A stretch of DNA of 64,000 nucleotides from Acanthacorydalis orientalis (Eukaryota > Arthropoda > Insecta > Megaloptera > Corydalidae): positions 3,693,089 to 3,757,088 of the forward strand of contig CM068322.1 of the NCBI GenBank assembly GCA_034766995.1, read 5' to 3'. Position numbers and translations under genes: made by a program. Numbering within the stretch: the first letter of the stretch is position 1; every line of letters begins with the position of its first letter. Below the pieces are notes generated by a model. That model saw only the letters and a program-made list of their open reading frames with translations, made no database searches and was not told the DNA's origin. Below are positions 1 to 10,477 of the stretch, piece by piece.

Positions 1-59
1 CGGTAAAGAGTAAATGTTGTTAGTAATTGTAATTCTCATTTTGTATTATGGAAATTTCA

Positions 60-640
60 GTTATGAATTAAATTTGGTTTCCTTTACTATTTTTAATTTT
101 AGTTGTTTTTTCGAAAAGTATTATGTTTTCCGGGATTGTATTGAATGGTAATCTATTTTTATTCAAATTATCTTTTAAGTTTAATGTCATATAATAATTC
201 ATAGTGATTTATTATTGAATTGTGAAGAACATTTAATTTTGAGAATGTGATAGCAATTTCTATCTTTTCTCAAATATCGTATATTATTTGAAATGTTATA
301 TCTGGCTCGATATGATTTGAATTTTTCTATGCTCGTTAAATGCGTCTTTTGTTATAGTACACTTGATTTGTCTGATTCTAAGTTCGTTATTTTCTAATGT
401 TTTCGCAATGTCTTTTACGAGCGTTATTTGTTATTTAATCATTGTCTTCATATTACTTTTATTAATGAAAAGGGTTGAGATAGTTGCAGCGTATTTTTCA
501 GCATCTTCCTGATCTAAATTACTAGACATTAATTTAATCAATGATCCCAATGGGTTAAATAAACCTCTTTTCTGTCTTATTATTTAGACAGGTTCATTTG
601 GTTAAATTCTGAAATTATTTTGTTTTCAAGCACTGTGATA
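60..640 (-). pseudogene. env: Envelope (env) fragment of an insect errantivirus, decayed
   Basis: In one minus-strand frame, a basic R-x-K-R cleavage-type motif (plus-strand bases about 560-577) is followed directly by a Gly-Leu-rich segment and then an acidic, helix-prone stretch. This is the arrangement at the furin site and start of the membrane-fusion subunit of errantivirus Env proteins, which are related to baculovirus F proteins. Only the region around the subunit junction is readable. A stop interrupts the frame a few dozen residues downstream and upstream sequence is not alignable by eye. It is not functional. An alternative is a chance basic motif, but the conserved spacing of the residues after it argues against that. 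Confidence 0.55.
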
Positions 641-1174
641 TATACATTGTATATGTTGTGGAATTCGTTTTTGTACATTTTTTAATGATTTCTTTAGCTG
701 TTTAGTGTAGTATTGTAAACATCTGAACGCGATAAAATAGAAATTACTTCACCAGTCCCTGTCATAAATTGTTATGAGATTTTGTCTTAAAAATATTTAT
801 TTACAATTATTTTAATTCGTGATTGAGTTTACTTATTGAGGATTGCAATTATTTCGGAATATAACTGTAATAAAACGGATACATTTATTCGAGCACTTAC
901 GTGAAAACAATTATCGATTTAAGTTTTATTTCTTTTATTTCTTCTTTAAATCACTACGTATAGGAGCCAGCGACGTGTGTCCGGATTCCCAGGTCTTCTT
1001 AGTTTAATGGTTCTAATAGCTGGTTTTGATGCTATACGCCTCACCCAGGCGTGTTCTCTTGTCTCTGGTTCGATAGATTTGTTGTCGTCAAGCGATGTTT
1101 GTTCGTCGAACAATTGCACTACCGAAGTTTTGTTCGGAATACCGAATTAACAACAGAATTTGATCGTTTCGATA

Positions 1175-1191
1175 CCCTACCGACTGCGCCA
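1175..1191 (-). promoter_or_regulatory. Probable retroelement primer-binding site
   Basis: The minus strand reads TGGCGCAGTCGGTAGGG. It begins with TGG, as sites complementary to a tRNA 3' CCA end do, and resembles the sequence used by 17.6/297-type errantiviruses as I recall it. It sits beside the probable LTR, where reverse transcription would be primed. Confidence 0.55.
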
Positions 1192-1490
1192 GTTTTGTTT
1201 TGAGTCAGCAACGATTTTTTAAAAAGTATTTACGATTGCATGAAGACGTGTATTGAGTTAATCTTTGGTTATTTATTGCTTTGTTAAAACATAAATAGTC
1301 TTATTTATACAAATATTACACTCTGTTGACAAGATTGAAACAATTATGATAAAAAATTATGTTCAACATCTTTTTTCATGGTAATCTGAAGTTGCAGGTG
1401 GCTGCCATTTATCGGTTTTGATGAGTTGTCGATATGAAGGTGACCCCTGTTTGTCAAAATGTGTTATCGTCATATAATTTGGTTGTTTGT
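1192..1490 (-). repeat. Probable 5' LTR of the errantivirus-like remnant
   Basis: This stretch lies immediately upstream of the primer site on the minus strand. It contains a TATAAATA-like box and an AATAAA signal in the order expected for U3 and R regions. The outer edge is a guess, since no second LTR is available in the window to define it. Confidence 0.35.
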
Positions 1491-1498
1491 TGATATAT

Positions 1499-1501
<3 letters not shown>

Positions 1502-1545
<44 letters not shown>

Positions 1546-1716
1546 CAAAAATACCCACTAAAAATAAAAAATCATGACGTCGACGTATTTATTTGAGACG
1601 AGGTTTCTATGGCAGCGAATACGTTTATCTCATATATAAAACAATACGTTGCAATCTATATGGGATGATGATTATATAGACATATTAACGTGTATATATA
1701 TATATATATATATATA
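1502..1716. repeat. Two (TA)n microsatellites
   Basis: Pure TA arrays occupy about 1,502-1,542 and 1,692-1,716. The sequence between them and on to 2,100 is AT-rich and shows no gene. Confidence 0.95.
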
Positions 1717-2106
1717 CATACAACAAATATGTTGCAATATATCTACGAGAATGATTATATAGAGATAAACTAGTTTTTAAAAATATGTTTACTGTTTTAT
1801 TCGGTTACATGATATGCTTATAATTGTCAAGTGGGTAAATGCAGACGATTAGTCCTTTGATAACACTTGTCGTAATCGCAACCTGTTAGTAGCATATGCC
1901 GATTACCGATTGCTGTATCCCATTGTAGATATGTATATGAATTTATTTTTTTTAAAAAAAAGGTAGTAAGATATTTTCATGAACTAATTATCACTTGCTG
2001 TTACCAATTTTAATAAACTAAAATTTACTGGTTAACAATATTTGAAGAGAGATAATAATGTTTTTATTTATTTTTCTTTTATAAATGGCATATACATACA
2101 TACACG

Positions 2107-2108
2107 CA

Positions 2109-2170
<62 letters not shown>
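2107..2170. repeat. Compound (CT)n-(CA)n-(TA)n microsatellite
   Basis: Three dinucleotide arrays are joined without interruption. The TA part ends exactly where the terminal repeat of the next transposon begins. Confidence 0.95.
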
Positions 2171-2548
2171 CAATGGCCAACAAAAGTATTCAAACAGTTG
2201 GTAATTTTAAACAAAATGCTAATTTTTTCTTTAAATTAAAGGCGTTGATTTAGAATTTTAACTACTTTGTTTTACTTAAACCTATTATGTTTCACTTATA
2301 ATTACAAATTTAGTTTTCTTTAGTACACTTTTCCAAAAAACTAAAAAATATTCAACGCAAAAGTATTCAAACAAATGATAAATAACCATCAAAATGTAAT
2401 GTAATTTTTAAATTAATATTTTGTATGGTTCTCATTAGCATTAATTACAGCTAGATGTCGTTTTGGCATAGATATAGCTAAGTTTTCTGTTTGTTCAGGC
2501 GTTATTTTGTTCAGTTCTTCCAAAAGTATCCTTTTTAGGTGTTCTTTA
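2171..2548. repeat. Left inverted arm of the Tc1-like element
   Basis: Pairs with about 3,402-3,785. It includes the terminal repeats plus about 130 bp of the transposase 3' end (from NKEHLKRILLEE to the stop). Confidence 0.8.
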
Positions 2549-3405
2549 TTGGAAATGTCATGTTTTCTGATACGCTCTTCCATAAGGGCTCAAAGATTTT
2601 CTATAGGGTTCATGTCTGGCAATTGAGAAGGCAATATAAGTTTGCAGTACATGTGGGTAATTATGAATGATCCATTAGCGCATATTGTAAGCGGTGTATT
2701 TCGGATCGTTATCTTGTTGGAAACGAAAACTCCGATCTATTCCCATATTTATTGCACTTTCTTTCAAATTATTTTTTAATATCTTTAAATACATCATCGA
2801 GTCCATTATTCTATCAATTATTACTAGGTTGACTGGACCTTTGGCCGACATGGAGTTTCACACCATTACTCCTCCACCACTGAATTTAACAGTTCTTTGA
2901 AGATTTTGACGATTGAGTTCTTTTTAAGGTTTTTCTCTATACTAGAATACGACCATTCGATCCAAAAATATTAAAGTTACTCTCGTCGTAGAAAATTGAG
3001 TTATCTCAAAAATTTGGAACCACATCTAAGTACTTTTTTGCAAACTCCAAACATTTTTTCCTGTTTTTTCACTTAATGCAGGTTTTCTTTTAGCAACTCA
3101 AGCTTGATATCCGGTTCAGTGAATCGTTCTTCTTACTTTTTAGGAACTTACACAATTGTTACTAGTGTTATTGATAACTGCAGCTACCTTTGGAGCAATA
3201 ATTCTGGAATTTTGGTTCACTTCATGCAGAATTTTTTTCTTGTTTAGGTGTTGTTTTCCTTGGTCAATCGATACGAATTTTATTTTTTAGTTTTTTTTTC
3301 TGTCTTTTAACGCACAATTATGGTGTAAACAGTATGACGGCTTCTTCCCACAATTTCCGTGACTTCACTTAGTGTTTCATTTTTTTCGTGATGTTTTATA
3401 ATTAC
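2413..3405 (-). pseudogene. Tc1-like transposase, broken
   Basis: Read on the minus strand, segments in shifting frames match the family order. A helix-turn-helix-like start lies near 3,400. A GGGVMV segment lies near 2,870 and FQQDNDPKYTA (second catalytic Asp) near 2,720. The PSQLPDMNPIENL block (catalytic Glu) lies near 2,630, and the C-terminus ends HTKY with a stop at 2,413-2,415. The Trp usually following NPIENL is a stop codon. The length matches the usual roughly 340 residues, but several frameshifts and stops make it inactive. The product would cut and paste DNA at TA sites in the nucleus. Confidence 0.85.
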
Positions 3406-3781
3406 GTTTCCAATAAAGAACATCTAAAAAGGATACTTTTGGAAGAATGGAGCAAAATGACGTCTGAACAAATACAAAATTTAGTTAAATATATGCTGAA
3501 ACGACTTTTAGCTGTAATTAATGCTAACTAAAACCTTACAAAATATTAATTTAAAAATTACATTACATTTTGATGGTTATTTATCGATTGTTTGAATACT
3601 TTTGCGTTTCATATTTTTTATTTTTCTGGAAAAATGTATTAATGAAAATTAAATTTATAAATGAAACATAATAGTTTTAAGTAAAACAAATTCGTGATTA
3701 TTTTAAACCAACGCCTTTAATTTAAAGACAAAATTAGCATTTTGTTTAACATTATCAACTGTTTGAATACTTTTGTTGTCC

Positions 3782-3785
<4 letters not shown>
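3402..3785. repeat. Right inverted arm, carrying a duplicate transposase 3' end
   Basis: On the plus strand, 3,411-3,530 reads KEHLKRILLEEWSKMTSEQ and continues to AVINAN. This is the same C-terminal segment that the real gene carries on the minus strand at the other end. It is therefore a second, inverted copy of the gene's 3' end, sitting beyond the transposase start. Confidence 0.8.

Positions 3786-3844
<59 letters not shown>
3784..3844. repeat. (TA)n microsatellite
   Basis: A pure array of about 60 bp starting at the right end of the Tc1-like element. Confidence 0.95.
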
Positions 3845-3847
<3 letters not shown>

Positions 3848-4560
3848 GGTATATATGTATATATTTATGCTGTATATCACATGTAATTTTTATCACCATT
3901 ACATATAATCTTGTAATATATAGTATAAACAAGGCATATGGTAATATTTATATTTAATCATATGTTTTTGTCAGTTGACTACTTCTAACGTATTTTAAAA
4001 AAATATACAAAAGTAAATAATATTTATAATTAGCGCTCACCATTCTTACGCAAAACTATTTTTAAATTTACTTTTTACTTTAGAGAAATATATGAGTACG
4101 CATTATACATATGATAGTTTAGTTAAAATCATATAGTGTGTTATACAGTTATTTCTCGAATTATTTATCAGGCGCTAATGACCTTAGTTGTCGACGCGTC
4201 CTTAAACGTCAAATAGCTAACTAAAATTACTTCGTAGAAATGTTTACAGTCTACGTAACATGTCATGACGGTATTTAAGTGTATGTCATTTTTCTACAGG
4301 GCCAAAATAATGCACTCAGATTTTATATCGGTTCACAACAGACATCAGAAAATCATTATCTTCAATTTTATACTGATGAAAAATTTTTTGACAAATTTAA
4401 ACTGTTTGTTTTCCATTTCTAGAGTCCATTTTACAGGCACTCAATAAGTAAAAATCTTTTTGGAACCCATAACATGTGTGAAACGGCCTAATATTTCTTT
4501 ATATAAAATTATTACAATTAAAAATTATATTTAAATGCAAGGTTATTAATACTATCAAAA
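3845..4560. other. AT-rich sequence, no gene seen
   Basis: Only short open frames without recognisable protein character occur here. Confidence 0.6.
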
Positions 4561-4625
4561 AACAGATGTGTGTGCGCATGTACACATGAGACAGAAGTGA
4601 AACTTCAGTATTTATATGTAGATTT

Positions 4626-4748
4626 AGGGAAGGGAGGATTGTTGTAAATTACAGGTTCAATAATATAAATAAGACATTCTATAATTAAATAGGGAAGGGT
4701 GCATTGCTATAAATTACATGTTTAATAATATGAAGAAGACATGTTATA
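4626..4748. repeat. Tandem duplication, two 58-bp copies at a 65-bp period
   Basis: AGGGAAGGG starts each copy (4,626 and 4,691). Both copies continue through ATAAATTACA-like and TTAATAATAT-like segments with about ten differences. Confidence 0.8.
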
Positions 4749-4769
4749 GTGAAAAACATAATTTTATTC

Positions 4770-5590
4770 TGATTCAATTTGTTCGTATTCTAAAAATGAG
4801 ACAATCTGTTTACGATAACTAAAATATGATATCAAAAGTTTCGACTCAAATTTATCGAGAAATCTTGAGAATACTGCATCGATTGTAGTTCCTGATCTAG
4901 TAGTTGCTTCATTAGGGTAATTTACAATATTTAAATTCAATTTTGCACAGAGAAATTCAATTGATGGTAGGTAAGCATCAGAAGAAAAGTTAACGTTAAA
5001 GTCTCAATTCAAAATCATCAGTATTTTGTCATCATTGAAATCGGATAGATTTGCTTTCTCGACGGTATAGATTAATAAAGTACTGTATTGAATTTGAGGA
5101 AGTCTTCCATTTTGGTGATTTTCTGATTTTGTGAAAAGATGGCGACCATCAAGATGACCATTCCAATTTCTGCAACACATTGAGCAGAACATATATCTCC
5201 AACAGCTGCTGTTACTCCTATCGATTGTGTTTGTTGAAAATTGCAATTCATGTGGGAAGTAACAACATTAGCTGTGTCATTAGATTTGTGTCAGCAATCA
5301 AACAATAGGTTTGATTGCTGAATAACTATCAGTGAAATCGGCTGAGTGAGCGCGAAGATTTTGACAATTTAAAGAAGAAATTGACAAATCTCTTTTGCTA
5401 CGGATGAAATCTAGTAACACATTCTTTATTATCACCAGTCGATTTACAGATAATCTACGAAATTCCTCCTGTAGAGAGTTCATTGAAGTTGTCGCTCGTC
5501 GATCATGATAAAAACTGGCTAAATTATCACGAGTTACAATGTAGTCCTTGTATACTTGTGTCGCGTGATAAGCTACGTAAAGTAGCTGCT
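4770..5590 (-). pseudogene. Helentron Rep/helicase remnant: helicase motif VI plus endonuclease
   Basis: From about 5,565 the minus strand reads LYVAYHATQVYKDYIV. This corresponds to PIF1-type helicase motif VI (usually LYVALSRVTS), with the Ser-Arg pair replaced. In the same frame come SLNCQNLRAHSADFTD, the start of an endonuclease/exonuclease/phosphatase fold, and later ILN-stop-DFNVNFSS, matching the GDFNxx catalytic motif with its Gly codon lost. GTTIDAVFSRFLDK and ISYFSY follow near 4,870-4,800. Stops and at least one frameshift make it inactive. The intact protein would nick and unwind DNA during rolling-circle transposition. Confidence 0.7.
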
Positions 5591-5790
5591 GACATTGAGC
5601 CCCCCCCCGCCAGTATTCCTCAACGCAGTATCTCTGCGTGCAGGATCTCTTTTCTCTCTCTTACACTCATGCCGTCATATTCTCTCCATCTCTTTCCTTC
5701 GCGTTCATAGTAACGTTTTTCGTGACACGCCGTATAATTTTACCCCTCGCTAACGCGCCCATAGAAGTTTCACTTCAAAAATAGAGTAAG

Positions 5791-6387
5791 ATTTACGCAT
5801 ACCCTCAAAATTAGAATTCATATTCACCTCTTAACACCCTTTATGTATATATCACTTAATTAGATAACTTTTGTGCTTAGTTTAAAAATTCTAATTCCAT
5901 TTTTTGTAAAAATAATATAAATTAATTGAAATAAAGATTTATTTAGTTATTTCTTGTATATTGTTTTTTACTGCGTTCAAATGTGGGAAATTCGAAGCAA
6001 CAAATATTTAAATGCTAAAGACACAAATATTTTTTATATAATTTGCAGGTTAACTTGGTTTGTCTATGTGGTGTGGATGAACATTAGCTATGCATAATAA
6101 TTCAAAAAAGGCTAAGAAATCATCAGTCAGCTGCTTTTTCGTAGAATGATTTATATCGAGATTCAAAGAGTTTAGTCTGATATACTGGTTTAAGGGTAAA
6201 ATAATGGACTTTAACATATTAGCCAAAAAATGTTCTTAGTATTCTATACATGTTTTTGCTCCCTTAAATATAATTTTTACACTAGAAAATTTGTTATAAC
6301 ATTTTTTTTAACTTTGTTCTAACTCCACTGAAATGTTTTTTTTGCCATTGTTACAAAAAGTATCTCAAGAGAAATATGTTATTAATA
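5791..6387. other. AT-rich sequence, no gene seen
   Basis: Nothing recognisable on either strand. Confidence 0.6.
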
Positions 6388-6389
6388 TA

Positions 6390-7985
6390 CACTGGATCAA
6401 AAAAGTTTCCATACAGCTAGTTGTAACAAAGATTTTTGCTCGTTTTATTCTGAATTGTTTAAATTTTTAAATTTTTTATGGTTGATTGTATCCTAAATAG
6501 TAACTTTAATGAGCCAGCAACAAATTAACCATATTTATGTTATTAAAAATTAATGTTATGTTAAACAACGCTACCTTACTAACAAGCGTCAAAAATGTTT
6601 CCATACATTCAGCATTATTCTATGGGATTTACTTATTTGTCATCGGGGAATTTCCCATTTTATTAATACTTCGATTTTTAGTGTGCTAAAAGTATCAGTT
6701 TCCAATTTAGTTTCTGTTAGTGTGGTTGAAATATATAGGCCTTTAAATGGAAATACCTTTGTCAAGTCGTCAATTAATTATTAGTTTAAAATCTGAAGGA
6801 TAATCTTTGAGACAGATAGTAAAAACTGTCAAGAAATCATATGGAACAGTGAAATATATAGTAAGTAAACATGAAAAACCAAAAACAATTGGAAATAGAT
6901 CTTGTTCTGGTCGATTAAGAAAATTATAAAATATACACAGACGAGCTATTCTCAGAACTATACATGAGAATCTCAAAACAAGTGCACCTGTGTTCACAAA
7001 CATGCAAAAAATGAATATAAAATAGAAATTGTACCCGAAACAGTAAGAAATGTATTACGCAAAGAGGGATTTAAAGGATGTGTAGCCAGGAAAAACCCTT
7101 ACATTTGTAAGAAAAATAAAATACTAAGATTAGAATTTGCAAACACACATGTTAATAAACCTCTTTACTTTCGGAAATCAGTTCTGTTTAATGTGAGTCG
7201 AAATTTAATGTTTCTGGCTCTGAAGAAAGGATTATGGTATGGAGGAAAAAAAACGAAGAGCTAGAAACTAAAAATTTGTGTTCTACTGTTAAGCATGGTG
7301 GAGGTAATGTTCTAGTCTGGGGGTCTGTGAGTGTTTCAGGAGTTGGAAATTTGAAATTTATTGGAGGTACAATGGACCAACATGTATATTTGGGTATATC
7401 GAAGGAAAATTTAATATTAGTGCCCAAAAACTCGAACTTGGGGAATCATTTATCTTCCAACAAGACAATGATCCCAAGCATACAGCACGCCGAGTCAAGC
7501 AATGATTGATATACTCGTATAATGTACCAAAACAACTTCATACTCTTCCACAATCACCAATATGAATCCAATAGAGCATTTGTGGGACGAAATAGGAAGA
7601 CGAATTAGAAAACATTCATTCGAAACAAAGAACACTTAAAAATTGCCAGGAATGAAAAAACGCATGTTGGAGGTGATAAATGCAAAAGGCGGTCCAACAA
7701 GTTACTAATGTTTCAAAAAGACTAATACAATTCAAATATTTTAATAAATAATTATTATGCCTATTAAGTGTATGGAGACTTCTGTGTTTCAAATACTGAC
7801 TTTTGTTATTGTAACTTGTTTATTGGTTTTATTGTTTAATAATATAATATTCTCTGTGTCATTCTCTTTGTATAATTACAAAATATATATGTTCTGCATA
7901 TTTCCATAATAAATACATTATTATGATTATTACAAACAAAAAACTAAAATTATCAAAAGTGTATGGAGACTTTTTTGATCCAGTG
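6390..7985 (+). mobile_element. Tc1-like DNA transposon, 1.6 kb, ends intact
   Basis: The left end reads CACTGGATCAAAAAAGTTTC and the right end is its inverted copy, finishing GATCCAGTG at 7,985. TA flanks both sides. A second motif copy lies inside each end (about 6,588-6,610 and 7,765-7,792), giving an IR/DR layout. It is a different subfamily from the element at 2.2 kb, because the terminal sequences are unrelated. Confidence 0.9.
6747..7708 (+). pseudogene. Tc1-like transposase, broken but nearly full length
   Basis: The start chosen is ATG at 6,747 (MEIPLSSRQLIISLKSEG), which opens a helix-turn-helix region. A central block includes KHGGGNVLVWGS near 7,292. It is followed by FQQDNDPKHTARRVKQ, holding the second catalytic Asp, near 7,457. 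A one-base shift then gives MNPIEHLWDEIGRRIRKH, holding the catalytic Glu, near 7,563. The C-terminus reads VINAKGGPTSY with a stop at 7,706-7,708. The length of about 320 codons fits the family. Several stops and frameshifts are present, so it is inactive, but the catalytic motifs are unusually readable. Confidence 0.9.
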
Positions 7986-7987
7986 TA

Positions 7988-9183
7988 TTGATTCTACTTA
8001 GTTTTTTTATATGATAGTTCGTCTTTGTTGTCACTTCTTTATGGTCCTCTTACTTTATACCAGTGTTTGTAAATATTTTGGTGCATATAATATTCGATTA
8101 TATAAGAACTGTATTCTTTATATACTGAAACCATTATTTTATTTATCTAATATGTCTATAATAATACCGTTTGGAAGGGAATCAATAAAAATTAAAGCTT
8201 CGTTTCTTCCTAAAATCTTTACTACTGGACTTACAATCTTAACTAAGTGTTTATAATTATTGTAAAAGACTCAAGAATTGATTCTGAGAAATAATTTTAT
8301 TACTGAACATTTGGTTATTGATAAATGTTATGTATCCCAAAAACGTATTGTTCTAACACTTTCGAGTGTCACTGTATATCAGGGAGAAACAGAATGAATT
8401 TTATTCTGAAAAATCAAGGTTTTTATTTTTTATAGTTTATCGTTCTTAATTCTTTTTGAGATAATATTATTATTTATTGACTATTTACGATTTATCTTAC
8501 AAAAAAAACAAATTTTGTTGAAATTCATACATTAATTCTAATTCGAGTTTTATTATTTTGTAGTTAACCTTTTTAGATAAATTTGATTTAATTGAACAAT
8601 TTTGAGTTGTTAAGATAATATCGAGTTAAAATTAATTATCAACACAAATATCGGCCAACAGTGCATTTATGTGGGACCAAGAAAGGACATTTATTAATCC
8701 CTAAGGAACACTATATGCAGATACGCATAGAAGTATGGGGTTCGGATTCATTACTATATTGTAGTCTATTTGATTTGTGTGCACAGAATAAACACTTAAA
8801 ATTATAATTGTGTTTTTATATTTGTGATCCCGTTCATGTGAAACACTGATGATTTTTTTTTTAATTTCTTTACTATACTACTAGCTCTGTTGCAAGAATC
8901 AGCTTCGGGTAGATTTAACAGAACCAGGTAAAATTTTGTGTTATCTAAAATCTACTTTAAGTTAATAGACATGATGTAACTAGTCGGGAGAAGAGCAACT
9001 TAAGTGATTCAAAAGAACGAAATCCACTAGGACAACTGAAAACTTTTAATTTAATTTTTAAAGTTTGATGTAAAGCTGTTTTAATTAAAACCTTTATTAT
9101 AATTTTACATATGAGCATAAATTATCTTATATTGTATGCTCACAGGAAAGTTGTACTAACACCATAATGTGATCCTAATAGTA
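7988..9183. other. AT-rich sequence, no gene seen
   Basis: An 81-codon open frame at 8,011-8,256 has no recognisable features and is probably chance. Confidence 0.5.
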
Positions 9184-10310
9184 TAGGGTGGTGCGAAAAG
9201 AACGAAATGGTGTAATACATTAATATTTTTTTGTTTCGAAATATCTTTTTTTATTTCTCAAAATATAGTTAAGGATGGTGAATTTTTCCTGATAATAAAT
9301 GATTCCCATTTTCGGCTTCACAAAGTCTAACTCGTTCGAAGGTATTTTCCATCACTTTTCTCAGGATTTGTGTACATAAAGTTTGAATTTTTTCTCGTAT
9401 GTTGTTCTTTAGTTGCATGATGGTTTTTGACTTATTGACGTATACACGTTTTTTAACTAGCTCAAAAGAAATAAATCGGAAGAGTTCAATCAGGCGAACG
9501 GGTAGGCGAATTGAAATCACTGTGTCTTGTAATTATACGTTCGCCAAAAATGTTCCATAAAAGTTCCATAACGGATTTTGCTGGATGCGCTTTGGATCCA
9601 TCTTGTTGTAAGTATATCTGCAGTTGATCAACAGCTGACCAATATTTTTTCTAACATCGTACGGTATTGCGTATCATTTATAGTGAAAACAATACCATAT
9701 ATATCTATTGTTTTCACTATAAATGGTACACAATACCGCCTTTATTCCCGAAGAAAAATAAGGGTCCATAATCCTTTTGGATTTTACCCCGCATCAAACA
9801 ATACATTTAAGTGGGTAAAATTGTCGCTAATGAAGTGCTCTTGGATTGTCTGTAGCCCATATTCTATAGTTTTGTTAACGGAGCCATTTAAATGGAAATA
9901 AGCTTCATCACTCAGAATCAAATTATGAATAAATTCATTATTTTCTTCTACTTGTTGGCGAAAACTACTTGCATAATCACGGCGATGCTGAAAATCTGTT
10001 GGCTTTAGCTCGTGGACAATTTGCACTTTGTATGGGAACATTTTTAATGGGGTCAAACTACTTTGCAGTGATCTCGGAGATATTCCAAATTGGGATGAAC
10101 ATCTTCAGGTTGACGTTTCAGAACTTAATTCTCAATATTCTTCTGTACACGTTGAATATTTTCTACAGTTAGAGTCGTACAATGTCTTTCAGATCCTGAA
10201 TGGTTACTAAATGCATATTGTTGTCGAAAACGTGCAATCAAACGATTAATCATTCCCTCCGACGGTCCTGTTTGAACGTTAAAACAACGACGATGAGCTC
10301 GCTGTGTCAA
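9184..10310 (-). pseudogene. DUF4817-type Tc1/mariner-related transposase, copy 1
   Basis: The minus strand reads from about 10,310. A helix-turn-helix region (AHRRCFNVQTGPSEGMINRL) comes first. The middle block FPYKVQIVHELKPTDFQHRR follows and runs into LILSDEAYFHLNGSVNK with its SDE motif. Near 9,780 a GPLFFF segment appears, and the C-terminus is VYVNKSKTIMQLKNNIREKI, ending about 9,257. These are landmarks of a transposase very common in insect genomes, annotated with DUF4817 and a DDE domain as I recall. The segment that should carry the second catalytic Asp (FQQDGA type) is not readable, and stops are frequent. The sequence GGGTGGTGCGAAAAGAACG at 9,187 may be the left terminus; no matching right end was found. 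Confidence 0.75.
9661..9739. repeat. Inverted duplication inside the transposase relic
   Basis: A 20-bp perfect stem (9,675-9,694 with 9,706-9,725, loop 11) extends to about 34 bp per arm with few mismatches. The left arm encodes, on the minus strand, the family's FTINDTQYR segment, so the right arm is the secondary, inverted copy. Confidence 0.85.
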
Positions 10311-10353
10311 AATAATTGAAAATTGATTTTCAAAATAAAATTCAATTATTTTG
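10308..10353. repeat. Inverted repeat, 13-bp arms
   Basis: CAAAATAATTGAA at 10,308-10,320 pairs with TTCAATTATTTTG at 10,341-10,353 at the 5' edge of the preceding transposase relic. Confidence 0.85.
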
Positions 10354-10425
10354 GTATGTCGTGCCGTCGTGTATCTTTCTACGATAAATTCCCCAAGTTT
10401 TATTTATAAAATTCTGAAAAAAGCA

Positions 10426-10426
10426 T

Positions 10427-10477
<51 letters not shown>
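10426..10477. repeat. (CA)n-(TA)n microsatellite
   Basis: The TA part ends at the terminal repeat of the following mariner. Confidence 0.95.

Larger units (their letters stand above)
1..1490 (-). mobile_element. Errantivirus/Gypsy-like LTR retroelement, internally deleted remnant
   Basis: Read on the minus strand, this stretch holds in order a probable LTR, a primer-binding-site-like sequence, about 500 bp that I cannot assign, and an envelope-like fragment that runs off the window's left edge. A complete element of this group would carry gag and pol between the primer site and env, so several kilobases appear to be missing. The other LTR, if it survives, lies outside the window. The assignment rests on the primer site and the env motif together; neither alone would be enough. 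The reading frames are broken by stops, so the element is inactive. Confidence 0.55.
2171..3785 (-). mobile_element. Tc1-like DNA transposon with long inverted arms, about 1.6 kb
   Basis: The ends are inverted copies (CAATGGCCAACAAAAGTATT at the left; a close reverse complement ending at about 3,785) and both touch TA repeats, which fits the TA target of this family. Each arm holds two copies of the motif AAAAGTATTCAAACA, at about 2,180 and 2,357 on the left and their complements at about 3,590 and 3,760 on the right. That is an IR/DR layout with an outer and an inner binding site per end. The arms extend about 380 bp, far beyond the binding sites, into transposase-coding sequence. Confidence 0.85.
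4560..5790 (-). mobile_element. Internally deleted Helentron (Helitron with endonuclease)
   Basis: The coding remnant joins the end of a Helitron helicase to an endonuclease domain, which defines Helentrons. The flanks carry the same 13-bp motif in opposite orientation: GAAGTGAAACTTC at 4,594-4,606 and GAAGTTTCACTTC at 5,764-5,776, in the position of subterminal repeats. An imperfect palindrome rich in TGTG/CACA lies just outside the left copy (about 4,567-4,587) and could be the 3' hairpin. The Rep domain and most of the helicase are missing, so this is a non-autonomous deletion derivative of about 1.2 kb. Exact termini are inferred. Confidence 0.65.
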
